Part shown: piece by piece, positions 50,003 through 58,559 of the stretch
Layout of the letters: each line of letters opens with the position of its first letter
Numbering within the stretch: position 1 is the stretch's first letter
Source: Micromonospora sp. NBRC 110009
Lineage (GTDB): Bacteria > Actinomycetota > Actinomycetes > Mycobacteriales > Micromonosporaceae
Length of the DNA: 64,000 nt
Reading direction: 5' to 3'
Assembly: GCF_030518795.1 (NCBI RefSeq)
Contig: NZ_CP130427.1
Span: 5,146,001 to 5,210,000 of the forward strand
Translations under genes and position numbers: made by a program
The notes under the pieces: generated by a model
The model's input: only the letters and a program-made list of their open reading frames with translations
The model's database searches: none
What the model was told of the DNA's origin: nothing

Positions 50003-51636
50003 GCGCACCCACCGTACCGGCCGACGCCGCGCCGATGAGCCGGCGCCGGACCCTGGAAGCACTCAGCGGCCTGCTGCTGGTGCTCTTCGTCGCGATGCTC
50101 AGCGGCACGGTCGTCTCGACCGCCCTGCCGAAGATCATCGGGGCGCTGAACGGCTCGCAGACCCAGTACACCTGGGTGGTCACCGCCACCCTGCTCACCG
50201 CGACGGCGACCACCCCGATCTGGGGCAAGCTGGCCGACCTGTTCAACAAGAAGATCCTGATCCAGGCCGCCATCGTGGTCTTCCTGGCCGGCTCGGTGGT
50301 CGCCGGCTTCGCCCAGAACGCCGGCCAGCTCATCGCCGCCCGTGCCTTCCAGGGCATCGGCGTCGGCGGCCTGCAGGCGCTCGTCCAGGTCGCCATCGCG
50401 GCGATGATCCCGCCGCGGGAGCGCGGCCGCTACAACGGCTACCTCGGCGGCGTGATGGCCCTGGCCACGGTCGGCGGCCCACTGCTCGGCGGCCTCATCG
50501 TCGACACCTCGTGGCTCGGTTGGCGCTGGTGCTTCTTCGTCGGCGTACCGGTCGCCGTCGTCGCGCTGATCCTGCTGCAGTTCACCCTGAACCTGCCCAC
50601 CGTGCGCCGGGCGAACGTCAAGATCGACTACCTGGGCGCCACCCTCATCGCGGCCGGCGTCAGCCTGCTGCTGATCTGGATCTCCTTCGTCGACGCCTCC
50701 TTCGCCTGGCTCTCCTGGCAGACCGCCGCGATGGTCGGCGGCTCAGTGCTCCTGCTCGCCCTGGCGGTCCGGGTCGAGTCCCGGGCGGCCGAGCCGGTCG
50801 TCCCGCTGGGCATCGTCCGCGAGCGCACCACCGCCCTGGCCATCCTCGGCAGCCTCGCGGTCGGCATGGCCATGTTCGGCGGTGCCGTCTTCCTCGGCCA
50901 GTACTTCCAGATCGGCCGCGGCTACAGCCCCACCGAGGCGGGCCTGCTCACCATCCCGATGATGGCCGGCGTCCTGCTCTCGTCGATCGTCGCCGGTCGC
51001 CTGATCACCGCCAGCGGAAAGATCAAGCCGTACATCGTCGCCGGGTCGATCATCCTGGTCGCCGGGTTCGCCCTGCTCGGCACCATCGACCACGAGACGT
51101 CGCTGGTCCTGGTCGGCGCGGCCATGTTCGTCGTCGGTGTCGGCGTCGGCATGACCATGCAGAACCTCGTGCTCGCGGTGCAGAACACCGTCGCGCTCAA
51201 GGACATCGGCGCGGCCAGCTCCACCGTCGCGTTCTTCCGCTCCCTCGGCGGCACCATCGGGGTGTCCGTGCTCGGCGCCGTCCTGGCCCGCCGGGTCACC
51301 GACCGGATCACCCACGACCTCGCCGCCGCCGGGTTCCCCACCTCCGGTGGGGGAGGCGGCAGCAGCTTGAACCTGACCGCCCTGCCGGCGCCGGTGCAGC
51401 AGATCGTCCGCGCCGCGTACGGCGACGCCACCGGGCACATCTTCCTCATCTCGGCGGCCATCGCGGTGGTCGGCATCATCGCCGCGCTGCTGCTCAAGCC
51501 GGTCACGCTGCGGTCCAGCCTCGACCTGCCCGACACCGGGCGGTCGGTCGCCGTCGCGGCCGACGCGGTGGACGGGGCGCCGCCCTTCGACGAGGTCACC
51601 GTCGAGCCCGTGGCGAAGGATCCGGTACGCCGCTGA
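49999..51636 (+). CDS. DHA2 (EmrB/QacA) multidrug efflux transporter, MarR-linked
   Basis: 545 residues, about fourteen membrane helices. VVTATLLTATATTPIWGKLA and AFQGIGVGGLQALVQVAIA are motifs A and C regions of DHA2 transporters; GWRWCFFVGVPVAVVAL follows. It exports cationic drugs or natural products using proton force. The start ATG overlaps marR (ATGA). The cytoplasmic tail is short and acidic. Upstream regulation by MarR and perhaps by the divergent TetR protein. A terminator follows at 51652. Confidence 0.94.
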   Translation: MSAPTVPADAAPMSRRRTLEALSGLLLVLFVAMLSGTVVSTALPKIIGALNGSQTQYTWVVTATLLTATATTPIWGKLADLFNKKILIQAAIVVFLAGSVVAGFAQNAGQLIAARAFQGIGVGGLQALVQVAIAAMIPPRERGRYNGYLGGVMALATVGGPLLGGLIVDTSWLGWRWCFFVGVPVAVVALILLQFTLNLPTVRRANVKIDYLGATLIAAGVSLLLIWISFVDASFAWLSWQTAAMVGGSVLLLALAVRVESRAAEPVVPLGIVRERTTALAILGSLAVGMAMFGGAVFLGQYFQIGRGYSPTEAGLLTIPMMAGVLLSSIVAGRLITASGKIKPYIVAGSIILVAGFALLGTIDHETSLVLVGAAMFVVGVGVGMTMQNLVLAVQNTVALKDIGAASSTVAFFRSLGGTIGVSVLGAVLARRVTDRITHDLAAAGFPTSGGGGGSSLNLTALPAPVQQIVRAAYGDATGHIFLISAAIAVVGIIAALLLKPVTLRSSLDLPDTGRSVAVAADAVDGAPPFDEVTVEPVAKDPVRR

Positions 51637-51651
51637 CGCCGCAGCGCCATC

Positions 51652-51683
51652 CAGGGCCGTCGCCGTCACCGGCGGCGGCCCTG
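51652..51683 (+). terminator. Terminator after the MarR-linked pump
   Basis: CAGGGCCGTCGCCG / CGGCGGCGGCCCTG, a 14-bp stem with one T-G pair and a TCAC loop, 15 bases after the stop. Confidence 0.75.
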
Positions 51684-51734
51684 GCCCTGCCCGCGCGGGC
51701 CGGTGCCCGCCGGCCGTGACCGAATCGAGGAGCT

Positions 51735-52601
51735 GTGGACACGACGGAGGCCGGGTCCGGCCGGGCGGCCGCCGAGCGGTGGCGGTCCGGGCCGGTACGC
51801 CGGGCGGCCCGGGAACTGGCGCTCGTCGCGGCGCTGTTCCTCGCCTACAAGGCGGGTCGGGTCGCCGCGGCCGGCCGGACATCCACCGCGCTGACCAACG
51901 GGGAGCGGGTGTGGCGGCTGGAGCGCCTGCTCCACCTGCCCGACGAAGCCCTCCTCCAGCACCCGCTGCTCGCCCACGACCTGCTGATCCGGCTGGCCAA
52001 CTGCTACTACGCCTGGGTGCACTTCCCGGCCACGGCCCTCTGCCTGGTCTGGCTCTACGCCCGCCACCCGGCGCACTACCGCTGGATCCGCCGCGCCCTC
52101 GCCGCGCTCACCGCGGCCGCGCTGGCCCTGCACGTTCTCGTCCCGCTCGCCCCGCCGCGGATGACCGGGCTGACCGGCCTGGTCGACACCGGCAGCCGGT
52201 ACGGGCCCGCCGTCTACGGTTCACCCGAGGCCGACACCCTGAGCAACCAGTACGCCGCCATGCCGTCCCTGCACGTCGGCTGGGCCCTGGCCGTCGCCGT
52301 CGCGCTCGTGGCCGTCACCCCCGGGCGGCTGCGCTGGCTCTGGCTGGCGCACCCCCTCGTCACCCTGCTGGTGGTCGTCGTCACCGGTAACCACTACTGG
52401 CTCGACGGCATCGTCGCCACCGTCCTCCTCGCGGTGATCCTGTCGCTCCTGCCCCGGCCGGACCGCCGCCCGCCGGTCGTGCCGGCGGCCCGACGCACCC
52501 GCCCGCACCTGGTGGCGACCCGGCGCCACGGCGATGTCCGGCGCCCGCGTCCCCGCCGCCCACCGAGCCGGGCGGGCTCGATGGACGGCGGTCGACGGTA
52601 G
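51735..52601 (+). CDS. PAP2-superfamily membrane phosphatase (IPC-synthase-like)
   Basis: 288 residues with about six membrane helices. The phosphatase motifs are AMPSLHVGWALA (Ser-Leu-His) and VVTGNHYWLDGI (His with nearby Asp), the form seen in the bacterial inositol-phosphorylceramide-synthase-like branch of PAP2 proteins. It should remove phosphate from, or transfer head groups onto, lipids at the membrane. The C-terminal 50 residues are Arg/Pro-rich and cytoplasmic. GTG start with GAGGAGC upstream. Single-gene unit. Confidence 0.87.
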   Translation: MDTTEAGSGRAAAERWRSGPVRRAARELALVAALFLAYKAGRVAAAGRTSTALTNGERVWRLERLLHLPDEALLQHPLLAHDLLIRLANCYYAWVHFPATALCLVWLYARHPAHYRWIRRALAALTAAALALHVLVPLAPPRMTGLTGLVDTGSRYGPAVYGSPEADTLSNQYAAMPSLHVGWALAVAVALVAVTPGRLRWLWLAHPLVTLLVVVVTGNHYWLDGIVATVLLAVILSLLPRPDRRPPVVPAARRTRPHLVATRRHGDVRRPRPRRPPSRAGSMDGGRR

Positions 52602-52659
52602 GGGCGGCTCCCCGGCCCCGCTCCTGGTCACCGCCGTGCTCGCGCCGCGAGACGTATAG

Positions 52660-52697
52660 ACAGGAGTCTTTACTGTTAACAAGGTTTAATTTATGTT
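52660..52697 (+). promoter_or_regulatory. Promoter and inverted repeat upstream of the LPMO gene
   Basis: TTTACT (52669-52674), 17 bases, TATGTT (52692-52697). The inverted repeat ACAG (52660-52663) / CTGT (52673-52676) overlaps the -35 box. This AT-rich patch stands out from its surroundings and suggests substrate-dependent control. Confidence 0.45.
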
Positions 52698-52733
52698 CAT
52701 GGGTATCTTCTCCCGCCCGAAGGAGTGCCCGTC

Positions 52734-53477
52734 ATGCGTCGAAGACTCACCCTGCCGCTGCTCACCACAGGCGCCGTCGGCGCCACCCTGGCCGTCGCCG
52801 CGCCCGCCCAGGCCCACGGCTACGTCTCCGCACCGCCCAGCCGGCAGGCGCTCTGCGCCCAGAACCGGGTCCCGGACTGCGGCCAGATCAAGTACGAGCC
52901 GCAGAGCGTCGAGGGCCCGAAGGGTCTGCGCAGCTGCCACGCCGGCATCGCCCAGTTCGCCGTGCTCAACGACGACAGCCGGAACTGGCCCGCCACGGCG
53001 GTCGGCAGCACGGTGACCTTCACCTGGGTCAACACCGCCCGGCACGCCACCGCCAACTGGGAGTACTGGATCGGGAACACCCGGGTGGCCGCCTTCGACG
53101 GCGGCGGCCGCCAGCCCGAGGCGACCGTGTCGCACACCGTCAACCTGAGCGGATACCCGGGGCGGCAGAAGCTCATCGCCATCTGGAACATCGCCGACAC
53201 GGCCAACGCCTTCTACTCCTGCGTGGACCTGCAGATCGGGTCGGGCGGCGGCGGTCCGACGCCCAGCCCCACTCCGACGCCGTCCCCGACCGCTCCGTCG
53301 CCGACGCCCAGCCCGACCACCTCGCCCGCGCCGGGCGGCACCTGGACCGCCGGTCGGGCGTACCAGGTCGGTGACCTGGTCACCTACAACGGCGTGACGT
53401 ACCGCTGCCGCCAGGCGCACACCGCGATCGCCGGCTGGGAACCGCCCAACGTGCCCGCGCTGTGGCTCCCGCTCTGA
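52734..53477 (+). CDS. Secreted AA10 lytic polysaccharide monooxygenase with CBM5/12-like domain
   Basis: 247 residues. Signal peptide of 27 residues ends at AQA; the mature protein begins HGYVSAPPSR, so His28 becomes the N-terminal copper-brace His, and a second His is in NTARHATANW. The AA10 core runs to about residue 170 with paired cysteines (CAQNRVPDC; SCHAG). A Pro/Ser/Thr linker leads to a 45-residue CBM5/12-like chitin-binding module (WTAGRAYQVGDLVTYNGVTY). It oxidatively cleaves chitin or cellulose outside the cell. ATG 52734 has AAGGAG eight bases upstream. Confidence 0.93.
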   Translation: MRRRLTLPLLTTGAVGATLAVAAPAQAHGYVSAPPSRQALCAQNRVPDCGQIKYEPQSVEGPKGLRSCHAGIAQFAVLNDDSRNWPATAVGSTVTFTWVNTARHATANWEYWIGNTRVAAFDGGGRQPEATVSHTVNLSGYPGRQKLIAIWNIADTANAFYSCVDLQIGSGGGGPTPSPTPTPSPTAPSPTPSPTTSPAPGGTWTAGRAYQVGDLVTYNGVTYRCRQAHTAIAGWEPPNVPALWLPL

Positions 53478-53524
53478 CCGCACGGGTGCGGCGTACCCCC
53501 GGCGTGCGCCGCACCCGTCCCACC

Positions 53525-54112
53525 GTGCCCGATCGGAGTGCCGGCCTGCGTCGCGTTCTCACCGCCGCCCTGCTGGCGGTCCTGCTGCCCGCCGCCGGCT
53601 GCGCCCACGAACCGGCGCCGCCGCACTCCGCGGCGATCCCGTCCGCGGCGGCCGCCGCGACCAGCGGCATCGACGTGCTGTTCCTGACCATGATGGTGGC
53701 GCACACCGAGCAGACCCTGCAGATCGTCCGGCTCGGGCTCGACCGGGCGACGGACCCCCGGATCCGTACCCTGATCGCCGCCGTCGAGGTCACCGAGACC
53801 GACGAACTGGCCACCATGCGCGGCTGGCTGCGCGAGGCCGGCCCGTCCGCGGCGGCCGCCGCCGCCCGGCACGACCACACCGCCCACAACGACGCCGTGG
53901 CCGGGCTCGCCCGGCTGCGTGCCGCCCGGCCCGGCGCGGTCGACGAGGTGCTGCTCGACGTGCTCGGCAGGCACCAGCGGACGGCATCCGACCTGGCGCG
54001 GGCCCAGGTCCGCGCCGGCACCAGCGAGCGGGTCCGCGAGCTCGCCCGGCGCATCGAGCGGTCCCGCGGCGCCGAGGTCGAGCTGATGGCCACCTTCCGC
54101 ACCCGGCCGTGA
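53525..54112 (+). CDS. DUF305 lipoprotein
   Basis: About 195 residues. The signal (RRVLTAALLAVLLPAAGC) ends in the lipobox PAAGC, giving an outer-surface lipoprotein. The mature part is a four-helix DUF305 domain: DVLFLTMMVAHTEQTLQIVR, TETDELATMRGWL, RHDHTAHNDAV. DUF305 proteins are ferritin-like and often tied to metal resistance; family members usually have HHxxA, here partly altered (AHTEQ). Start is uncertain: GTG 53525 places the signal normally, but no ribosome site is clear, and a GTG at 53462 would overlap the LPMO gene. Convergent with the DUF1772 gene. Confidence 0.8.
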   Translation: MPDRSAGLRRVLTAALLAVLLPAAGCAHEPAPPHSAAIPSAAAAATSGIDVLFLTMMVAHTEQTLQIVRLGLDRATDPRIRTLIAAVEVTETDELATMRGWLREAGPSAAAAAARHDHTAHNDAVAGLARLRAARPGAVDEVLLDVLGRHQRTASDLARAQVRAGTSERVRELARRIERSRGAEVELMATFRTRP

Positions 54113-54127
54113 CCCCGGCAGCGCCGG

Positions 54128-54619
54128 TCAGCCGCCCACGGACCGGGCGACCAGCAGCGCCCCACCGAGGCAGCCGAGCGCTGCCGTATTCAGCACGGCC
54201 CGGACCACGTTCCAGCGCACCCAGGTGCTCTCGAAGCTCGCCCGCAGCTCGCCCGGATCCGCCCCCGGGCCGCCCGCCGCGAGACGGTCGTTGAGCGGCA
54301 CGTTCACCGCGGCCGTCACCGCCAGCACGAGGCCGTAGAGCACCAGGGCGGCGACCAGCCAGGGCAGCGGGGTCCGCCGGTCGGCGGGCAGGTGCAGCAG
54401 CACGGCCGCCAGCGTGCAGAGCAGGGCGCCGCCGAAGCAGAGCGCGAACCAGCCGTTCAGGATGACCGCGTTGATGGCGCGCATGCCGGTCACGAAGGAC
54501 CGGTCGTCCACCCGGGACAGTCCCGGCATCACCGCGTACGCGAAGCCGGCGAACAGCCCCGCCATCAGGCCCGTGGTCACCGTCGCCAGCAGCAGCACGG
54601 CCGTGCGCAGCGCGTTCAC
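54128..54619 (-). CDS. DUF1772 (anthrone-oxygenase-like) membrane protein
   Basis: 163 residues with four membrane helices: ALRTAVLLLATVTTGLMAGL, FALCFGGALLCTLAAVLL, PWLVAALVLYGLVLAVTAAV and a last one near the C-terminus. NVPLNDRLA after helix 3 and FESTWVRWNVVRAVLNTAAL are DUF1772 signatures. GTG 54619 is the start; the frame continues upstream into Arg/Gly-rich shadow sequence. Divergent from the AraC gene (113 bp), so the AraC protein may control it. Function unknown; fungal relatives act in polyketide oxidation. Confidence 0.85.
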   Translation of the reverse strand: MNALRTAVLLLATVTTGLMAGLFAGFAYAVMPGLSRVDDRSFVTGMRAINAVILNGWFALCFGGALLCTLAAVLLHLPADRRTPLPWLVAALVLYGLVLAVTAAVNVPLNDRLAAGGPGADPGELRASFESTWVRWNVVRAVLNTAALGCLGGALLVARSVGG

Positions 54620-54732
54620 CGGGCACCGCCCCGGTCGCGGACTTCGATCATGGATCGATTCCAGCGCAGGACCACCGGCGCCGGCCATGGCCGGGACGCT
54701 CCGGCCCATACGCGGGCGTCTAGGCTCGCCCG

Positions 54733-55665
54733 ATGGACGTCCTCGCCGACGTGCTCCGGGGGCTGCGGGCCCGGGACGCCTTCCTGCTGCGTACCGTGAT
54801 GGACCCGCCATGGTCGATCCGGGTCTGCGACGCCGCCCCGCTCAGCGTCACCACGGTGGTCCGGGGCACCGCCTGGGTGGTGCCGGACGCCGGCGAGCCG
54901 GTGCCGCTGCACCCCGGGGACGTCGCCGTGCTGCGCGGGCCCGACCCGTACACCATGGCCGACCACCCGGACACGCCGCCGCAGGTGGTGATCCACCCGG
55001 GCCAGCGCTGCACCACCCTCGGCGGGCAGGACCTCAACGATTCGCTGGCTCTCGGGCTGCGCACCTGGGGCACCCGGGCGGACGCCGCGGCGGCCCTGCT
55101 CACCGGCACGTACGCCAGCAGTGGCGCGGTGGGCGCCGGTCTGCTCGCGGCCCTGCCGCCCCTGCTGGTGCTCCCCGCCGCCGACGCCGAGCTGCCGGTC
55201 GTCGCGCTGCTCGCGGCGGAGCTGCACCGCCCGGAGCCCGGGCGGGAGGCGGTGCTGGACCGGCTGCTCGACCTGCTGGTCATCGCGGTGCTGCGTACCT
55301 GGTTCGGCGGCCCCGGCGCGCGGCCGCCCGGCTGGTACCGCGCCTACGCCGACCCGGTGGTCGGCGCCGCGGTGCGGCTGATCCAGGGTGATCCCGCCCA
55401 CTGCTGGACGGTGGCCGGGCTCGCCGCCGCGACCGGCGTCTCCCGGGCCGCCTTCGCCCGCCGCTTCACCGAACTGGTCGGTGAGCCGCCGATGGCCTTC
55501 GTCACCGGCTGGCGCCTCGCGGTCGCCGCTGACCTGCTGCGGGACACCGAGTTGACCCTCACGGCGGTGGCCCGCCGGGTCGGCTACGGCAGCCCGTTCG
55601 CGCTCAGCGCCGCCTTCAAGCGCCAGCATGGCGTCAGCCCGCGCGACTACCGGGCGACCGCCTGA
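54733..55665 (+). CDS. AraC-family regulator with cupin sensor domain
   Basis: 310 residues. The N-terminal 180 residues form an AraC_binding_2/cupin_6-type sensor (LLRTVMDPPWSIRVCDAAPL, GEPVPLHPGDVAVLRGPDPY). The C-terminal 100 residues contain two helix-turn-helices (WTVAGLAAATGVSRAAFARR; LTAVARRVGYGSPFALSAAF, then KRQHGVSPRDYRATA). It lies upstream of the DHA2 pump at 55823 and divergent from DUF1772; either may be its target. Ligand unknown. Confidence 0.92.
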   Translation: MDVLADVLRGLRARDAFLLRTVMDPPWSIRVCDAAPLSVTTVVRGTAWVVPDAGEPVPLHPGDVAVLRGPDPYTMADHPDTPPQVVIHPGQRCTTLGGQDLNDSLALGLRTWGTRADAAAALLTGTYASSGAVGAGLLAALPPLLVLPAADAELPVVALLAAELHRPEPGREAVLDRLLDLLVIAVLRTWFGGPGARPPGWYRAYADPVVGAAVRLIQGDPAHCWTVAGLAAATGVSRAAFARRFTELVGEPPMAFVTGWRLAVAADLLRDTELTLTAVARRVGYGSPFALSAAFKRQHGVSPRDYRATA

Positions 55666-55822
55666 ACCCGGCCCACGGAGACCCCGGGTCCGATAAACCG
55701 CGCGCCGACTGTCGGAGGCGCTGGCTACGCTGCCTGCGGACCTCGCTCAGCGGGCGTCCATCACCCCGCGCCCCGGTGCGGCGCCGCCACCACCCCGGCC
55801 GGATCGAAACAGGAGATTCTCA

Positions 55823-57406
55823 GTGACACAGCAAGCTGTCGCGACATCGAACAAACTCGACGCCGCGGTGCTGAAGGTGGCGGGCGTCGTCGTGCTCGGC
55901 GCGATCATGTCGATCCTCGACGTGACGGTCGTCAGCGTCGCGCTGCCGACGTTCCAGACCGAGTTCGGCGCCTCGTACGCCCGGGTGGCGTGGACGATGA
56001 CCGGCTACACCCTCGCGCTGGCGACGGTGATCCCGCTCACCGGTTGGGCCGCGGACCGGTTCGGCACCAAACGGCTCTACATGGCCGCGCTGGCCCTGTT
56101 CACCATCGGGTCCGGGTTGTGCGCCACCGCGGACTCCATCACCGAGTTGATCGCCTACCGGGTGCTGCAGGGCCTCGGCGGCGGCATGCTCATGCCGCTC
56201 GGCATGACGATCATGACCCGGGCGGCCGGCCCGCACCGGATCGGCCGGCTGATGGCCGTCCTGGGCATTCCGATGCTGCTCGGCCCGATCGGCGGTCCGA
56301 TCCTCGGCGGCTGGCTGATCGACACGGCCAGCTGGCACTGGATCTTCCTGATCAACCTGCCGATCGGCGTCATCTCGCTCGTCTACACGGCGCTGGCCCT
56401 GCCCAAGGACAATCCCGAGCCGTCGGAGTCGTTCGACTTCCTCGGCATGCTGATGCTCTCGCCGGGCCTGGCCCTGTTCCTCTACGGCATCTCCTCGCTG
56501 CCCGAGGCCGGCACGATCGCCGAGACCAAGGTGTGGCTGCCGGTGCTGGTCGGCGCCGCGCTCGTGGTGGGCTTCGTCCTCTACTCGTTCAAGCCCAAGC
56601 ATCCGCTGGTGGACCTGCGGCTGTTCGCCAACCGCAACCTGACCATCGCCTCGGTCACGCTGTTCGTGTTCATCATCGCGTTCATGGGCGCCGGTCTGCT
56701 GTTCCCGAGCTACTTCCTGCAGATCCGCGGGGAGTCGACGCTGACCGCCGGCCTGCTGATGGCGCCGCAGGGCCTCGGCGCCATGGTCACCATGCCGGTC
56801 GCCGGCATGCTCGCCGACCGGGTGCCCGTCGGCCGGACGGTGCCGTTCGCGCTGGTGCTCATCGCCGCCGGCTTCTTCACCTTCACCCAGGTCGACCCGC
56901 ACACCTCCTACTGGCTGCTCTGCGGTTCGCTGTTCGTGATGGGTCTGGGCATGGGCGCCACGATGATGCCGATCATGACCTCGGCGTTGAAGACCCTGCA
57001 CGCCCAGGAGGTGGCCCGCGGCTCCACGCTGGTCAACATCCTCCAGCAGATCGGCGGCTCGGTCGGCGCGGCCGTGATGTCGGTGATCCTCACCAACGAG
57101 CTGAACGGCTCCCGGCCCATCCCGGGCGTGACGGACCCGAGCGGCAAGCCGGTCACCGAGGCCGCCCTGGCTATCGCCACGCAGCAGCGCCCGGAGCTGA
57201 CCCAGCAGTTCCCGGTGCCGCCGTCGCTGATCGAGAAGGGGCTGGACTTCGCGGCCCACTCGTTCGCCACCACCTTCTGGGTCGGTTTCGCGCTCGTGCT
57301 GCTCACCTTCATCCCGGCCGCGCTCCTGCCGCGCCGGAAGCAGCCGTCGCAGGTGCCCGACGACCCGCAGGGCGAGCAGCTGCCGGTGCCGGTCGGCCTG
57401 CACTGA
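55823..57406 (+). CDS. DHA2 (EmrB/QacA) multidrug efflux transporter, AraC-linked
   Basis: 527 residues, fourteen predicted helices. AWTMTGYTLALATVIPLTGW, ADRFGTKRLYMAAL (motif A) and YRVLQGLGGGMLMPLG (motif C region) are DHA2 features, similar to EmrB and mycobacterial relatives. The second large soluble loop carries GSRPIPGVTDPSGKPVTEAA. The GTG start has AGGAG upstream (ACAGGAGATTCTCA). It follows the AraC gene after 157 bp. A perfect hairpin terminator is just downstream. Confidence 0.94.
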   Translation: MTQQAVATSNKLDAAVLKVAGVVVLGAIMSILDVTVVSVALPTFQTEFGASYARVAWTMTGYTLALATVIPLTGWAADRFGTKRLYMAALALFTIGSGLCATADSITELIAYRVLQGLGGGMLMPLGMTIMTRAAGPHRIGRLMAVLGIPMLLGPIGGPILGGWLIDTASWHWIFLINLPIGVISLVYTALALPKDNPEPSESFDFLGMLMLSPGLALFLYGISSLPEAGTIAETKVWLPVLVGAALVVGFVLYSFKPKHPLVDLRLFANRNLTIASVTLFVFIIAFMGAGLLFPSYFLQIRGESTLTAGLLMAPQGLGAMVTMPVAGMLADRVPVGRTVPFALVLIAAGFFTFTQVDPHTSYWLLCGSLFVMGLGMGATMMPIMTSALKTLHAQEVARGSTLVNILQQIGGSVGAAVMSVILTNELNGSRPIPGVTDPSGKPVTEAALAIATQQRPELTQQFPVPPSLIEKGLDFAAHSFATTFWVGFALVLLTFIPAALLPRRKQPSQVPDDPQGEQLPVPVGLH

Positions 57407-57411
57407 CCGTT

Positions 57412-57446
57412 GGCCGGGCCGCCAGGCACACGCTGGCGGCCCGGCC
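57412..57446 (+). terminator. Terminator after the AraC-linked pump
   Basis: Perfect 14-bp stem GGCCGGGCCGCCAG / CTGGCGGCCCGGCC, seven-base loop GCACACG, five bases after the stop. Confidence 0.82.
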
Positions 57447-57484
57447 CGGCCCGGTCGGGGCGGCGTCGGCGCCCCGGAGCTGGC

Positions 57485-57985
57485 ATGCTGCCTGCCATGC
57501 GTGACACCGCTCACCTGGCCGGCTTCTTCGCCGCGCACGGCATCTGGTGCGTCTCCGACGGCCAGACCCTCGTGCCGCTGCTCGGCTACGAACAGTCCGA
57601 CGGCAGCCGCGGCATGGAACGCTTCGCCGCCGACGACCTCGCCGACGCCGCGCGGGCCGGCCAGGAGGCGCTGCGCGGCAACCGACACGACGCGGACCGC
57701 GCGGTGCTCGTGGTCGACGGCTACCTGCACCTCGACACCGGTCGCACCGACGCCCTGATCGTCAAGGCCGTCGACCATGCCGGCGCCCGGTCGCTGACCC
57801 TCGCCGTCCCGTACCGCCCGCAGCAGAGCCCGGCCGGCTTCGCCGTGCACCGGCCCAAGTTCATCGAGGTCACCGGCGTGGCGGGGCCGGACCAGCGGGC
57901 CGTGGCCGAGGCCTTCTTCGCCGGCGTCGAGTCGCACGAGCAGGCGGCGGCCGTCTGGCACGACCACCTCGACCAGACCGGCTGA
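57485..57985 (+). CDS. Hypothetical protein, about 166 aa
   Basis: No family recognised. The start at 57485 has GGAG five bases upstream; ATG 57497 (RDTAHLAGFFAAHGIWCVSD) is four residues on. The sequence alternates short strands and helices without signal or membrane segments: GQTLVPLLGYEQSDGSRGME, RAVLVVDGYLHLDTGRTDAL, LTLAVPYRPQQSPAGFAVH. Charged, cytoplasmic and well formed in codon use, so coding is likely. The SigB-like promoter of the next gene begins 33 bases after its stop. Confidence 0.7.
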   Translation: MLPAMRDTAHLAGFFAAHGIWCVSDGQTLVPLLGYEQSDGSRGMERFAADDLADAARAGQEALRGNRHDADRAVLVVDGYLHLDTGRTDALIVKAVDHAGARSLTLAVPYRPQQSPAGFAVHRPKFIEVTGVAGPDQRAVAEAFFAGVESHEQAAAVWHDHLDQTG

Positions 57986-58017
57986 GCCGCCGGGCCCGGA
58001 CCGAGTGCCGCATCCGC

Positions 58018-58042
58018 GCATGCCGGCGCGCTCCGCGGGTAG
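58018..58042 (+). promoter_or_regulatory. SigB/SigF-type promoter candidate for the DUF1469-ChaB genes
   Basis: GCAT (58018-58021), 15 bases, GGGTAG (58037-58042), 35 bases before the ATG at 58078. Same hexamers and spacing as the rpmJ element at 8836. Confidence 0.5.
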
Positions 58043-58077
58043 GCACCGGCACTGCTACGAGCGGAGGGAGGGCCGCG

Positions 58078-58524
58078 ATGGGCGGTGCCGCCGCGAACCA
58101 ACCGGCAGGACCCGGGCGAGTGGCCAGCCCGGCCGACCGCCTGGCCGAGGACGTGGCCGAGGTGGTCCGCGCGGAGGTACGCGCGGTGCGCAGCCAGCTC
58201 GCGGACGCGGCCCGCCCGGCCGGGCTCGGTTTCGTCCTGCTGGCCGCCGCCGGCGGCTGTGCCGTGCTGGGCGTGGGAGCCGCGTCCACGACGGCGCTGC
58301 GCATGCTGGAGAGCTTTCTGCCGCGCCGACTGGCCGCGGCCGGCCTCACCGGCGGCTACCTGCTGGCCGCGGTGCTGCTCGGTCGGGTGGGACTGGACCA
58401 GCTACGCGCCGCCGGAGGCAGTTCCGCGCGGCTGGCCGACGAGGTCCGGGACGCCGTGTCGGCCACCGCCGGACGGGTGGTGCCGGCCGGGTCGTCCGCC
58501 GCGCAGGACGAGCTCCGGCGCTGA
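58078..58524 (+). CDS. DUF1469/holin-like membrane protein
   Basis: 148 residues. An amphipathic helix (DRLAEDVAEVVRAEVRAVRS) precedes two membrane helices (LGFVLLAAAGGCAVLGVGAA; LAAAGLTGGYLLAAVLLGRV) and a polar tail. This fits the DUF1469/actinobacterial holin-superfamily proteins found in stress regulons. ATG 58078 is preceded by GGAGGGAGGG, a very strong ribosome site. It heads a group with ChaB (36-bp gap) under the promoter at 58018. Confidence 0.75.
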   Translation: MGGAAANQPAGPGRVASPADRLAEDVAEVVRAEVRAVRSQLADAARPAGLGFVLLAAAGGCAVLGVGAASTTALRMLESFLPRRLAAAGLTGGYLLAAVLLGRVGLDQLRAAGGSSARLADEVRDAVSATAGRVVPAGSSAAQDELRR

Positions 58525-58559
58525 GGCGCGTCCGCGATCGACCGCTTCTGGAGGACACC

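Noticed and set aside
53257..53335. Short tandem repeat
   Set aside because: It encodes the Pro/Ser/Thr linker of the LPMO; codon-level repetition is expected in such linkers.
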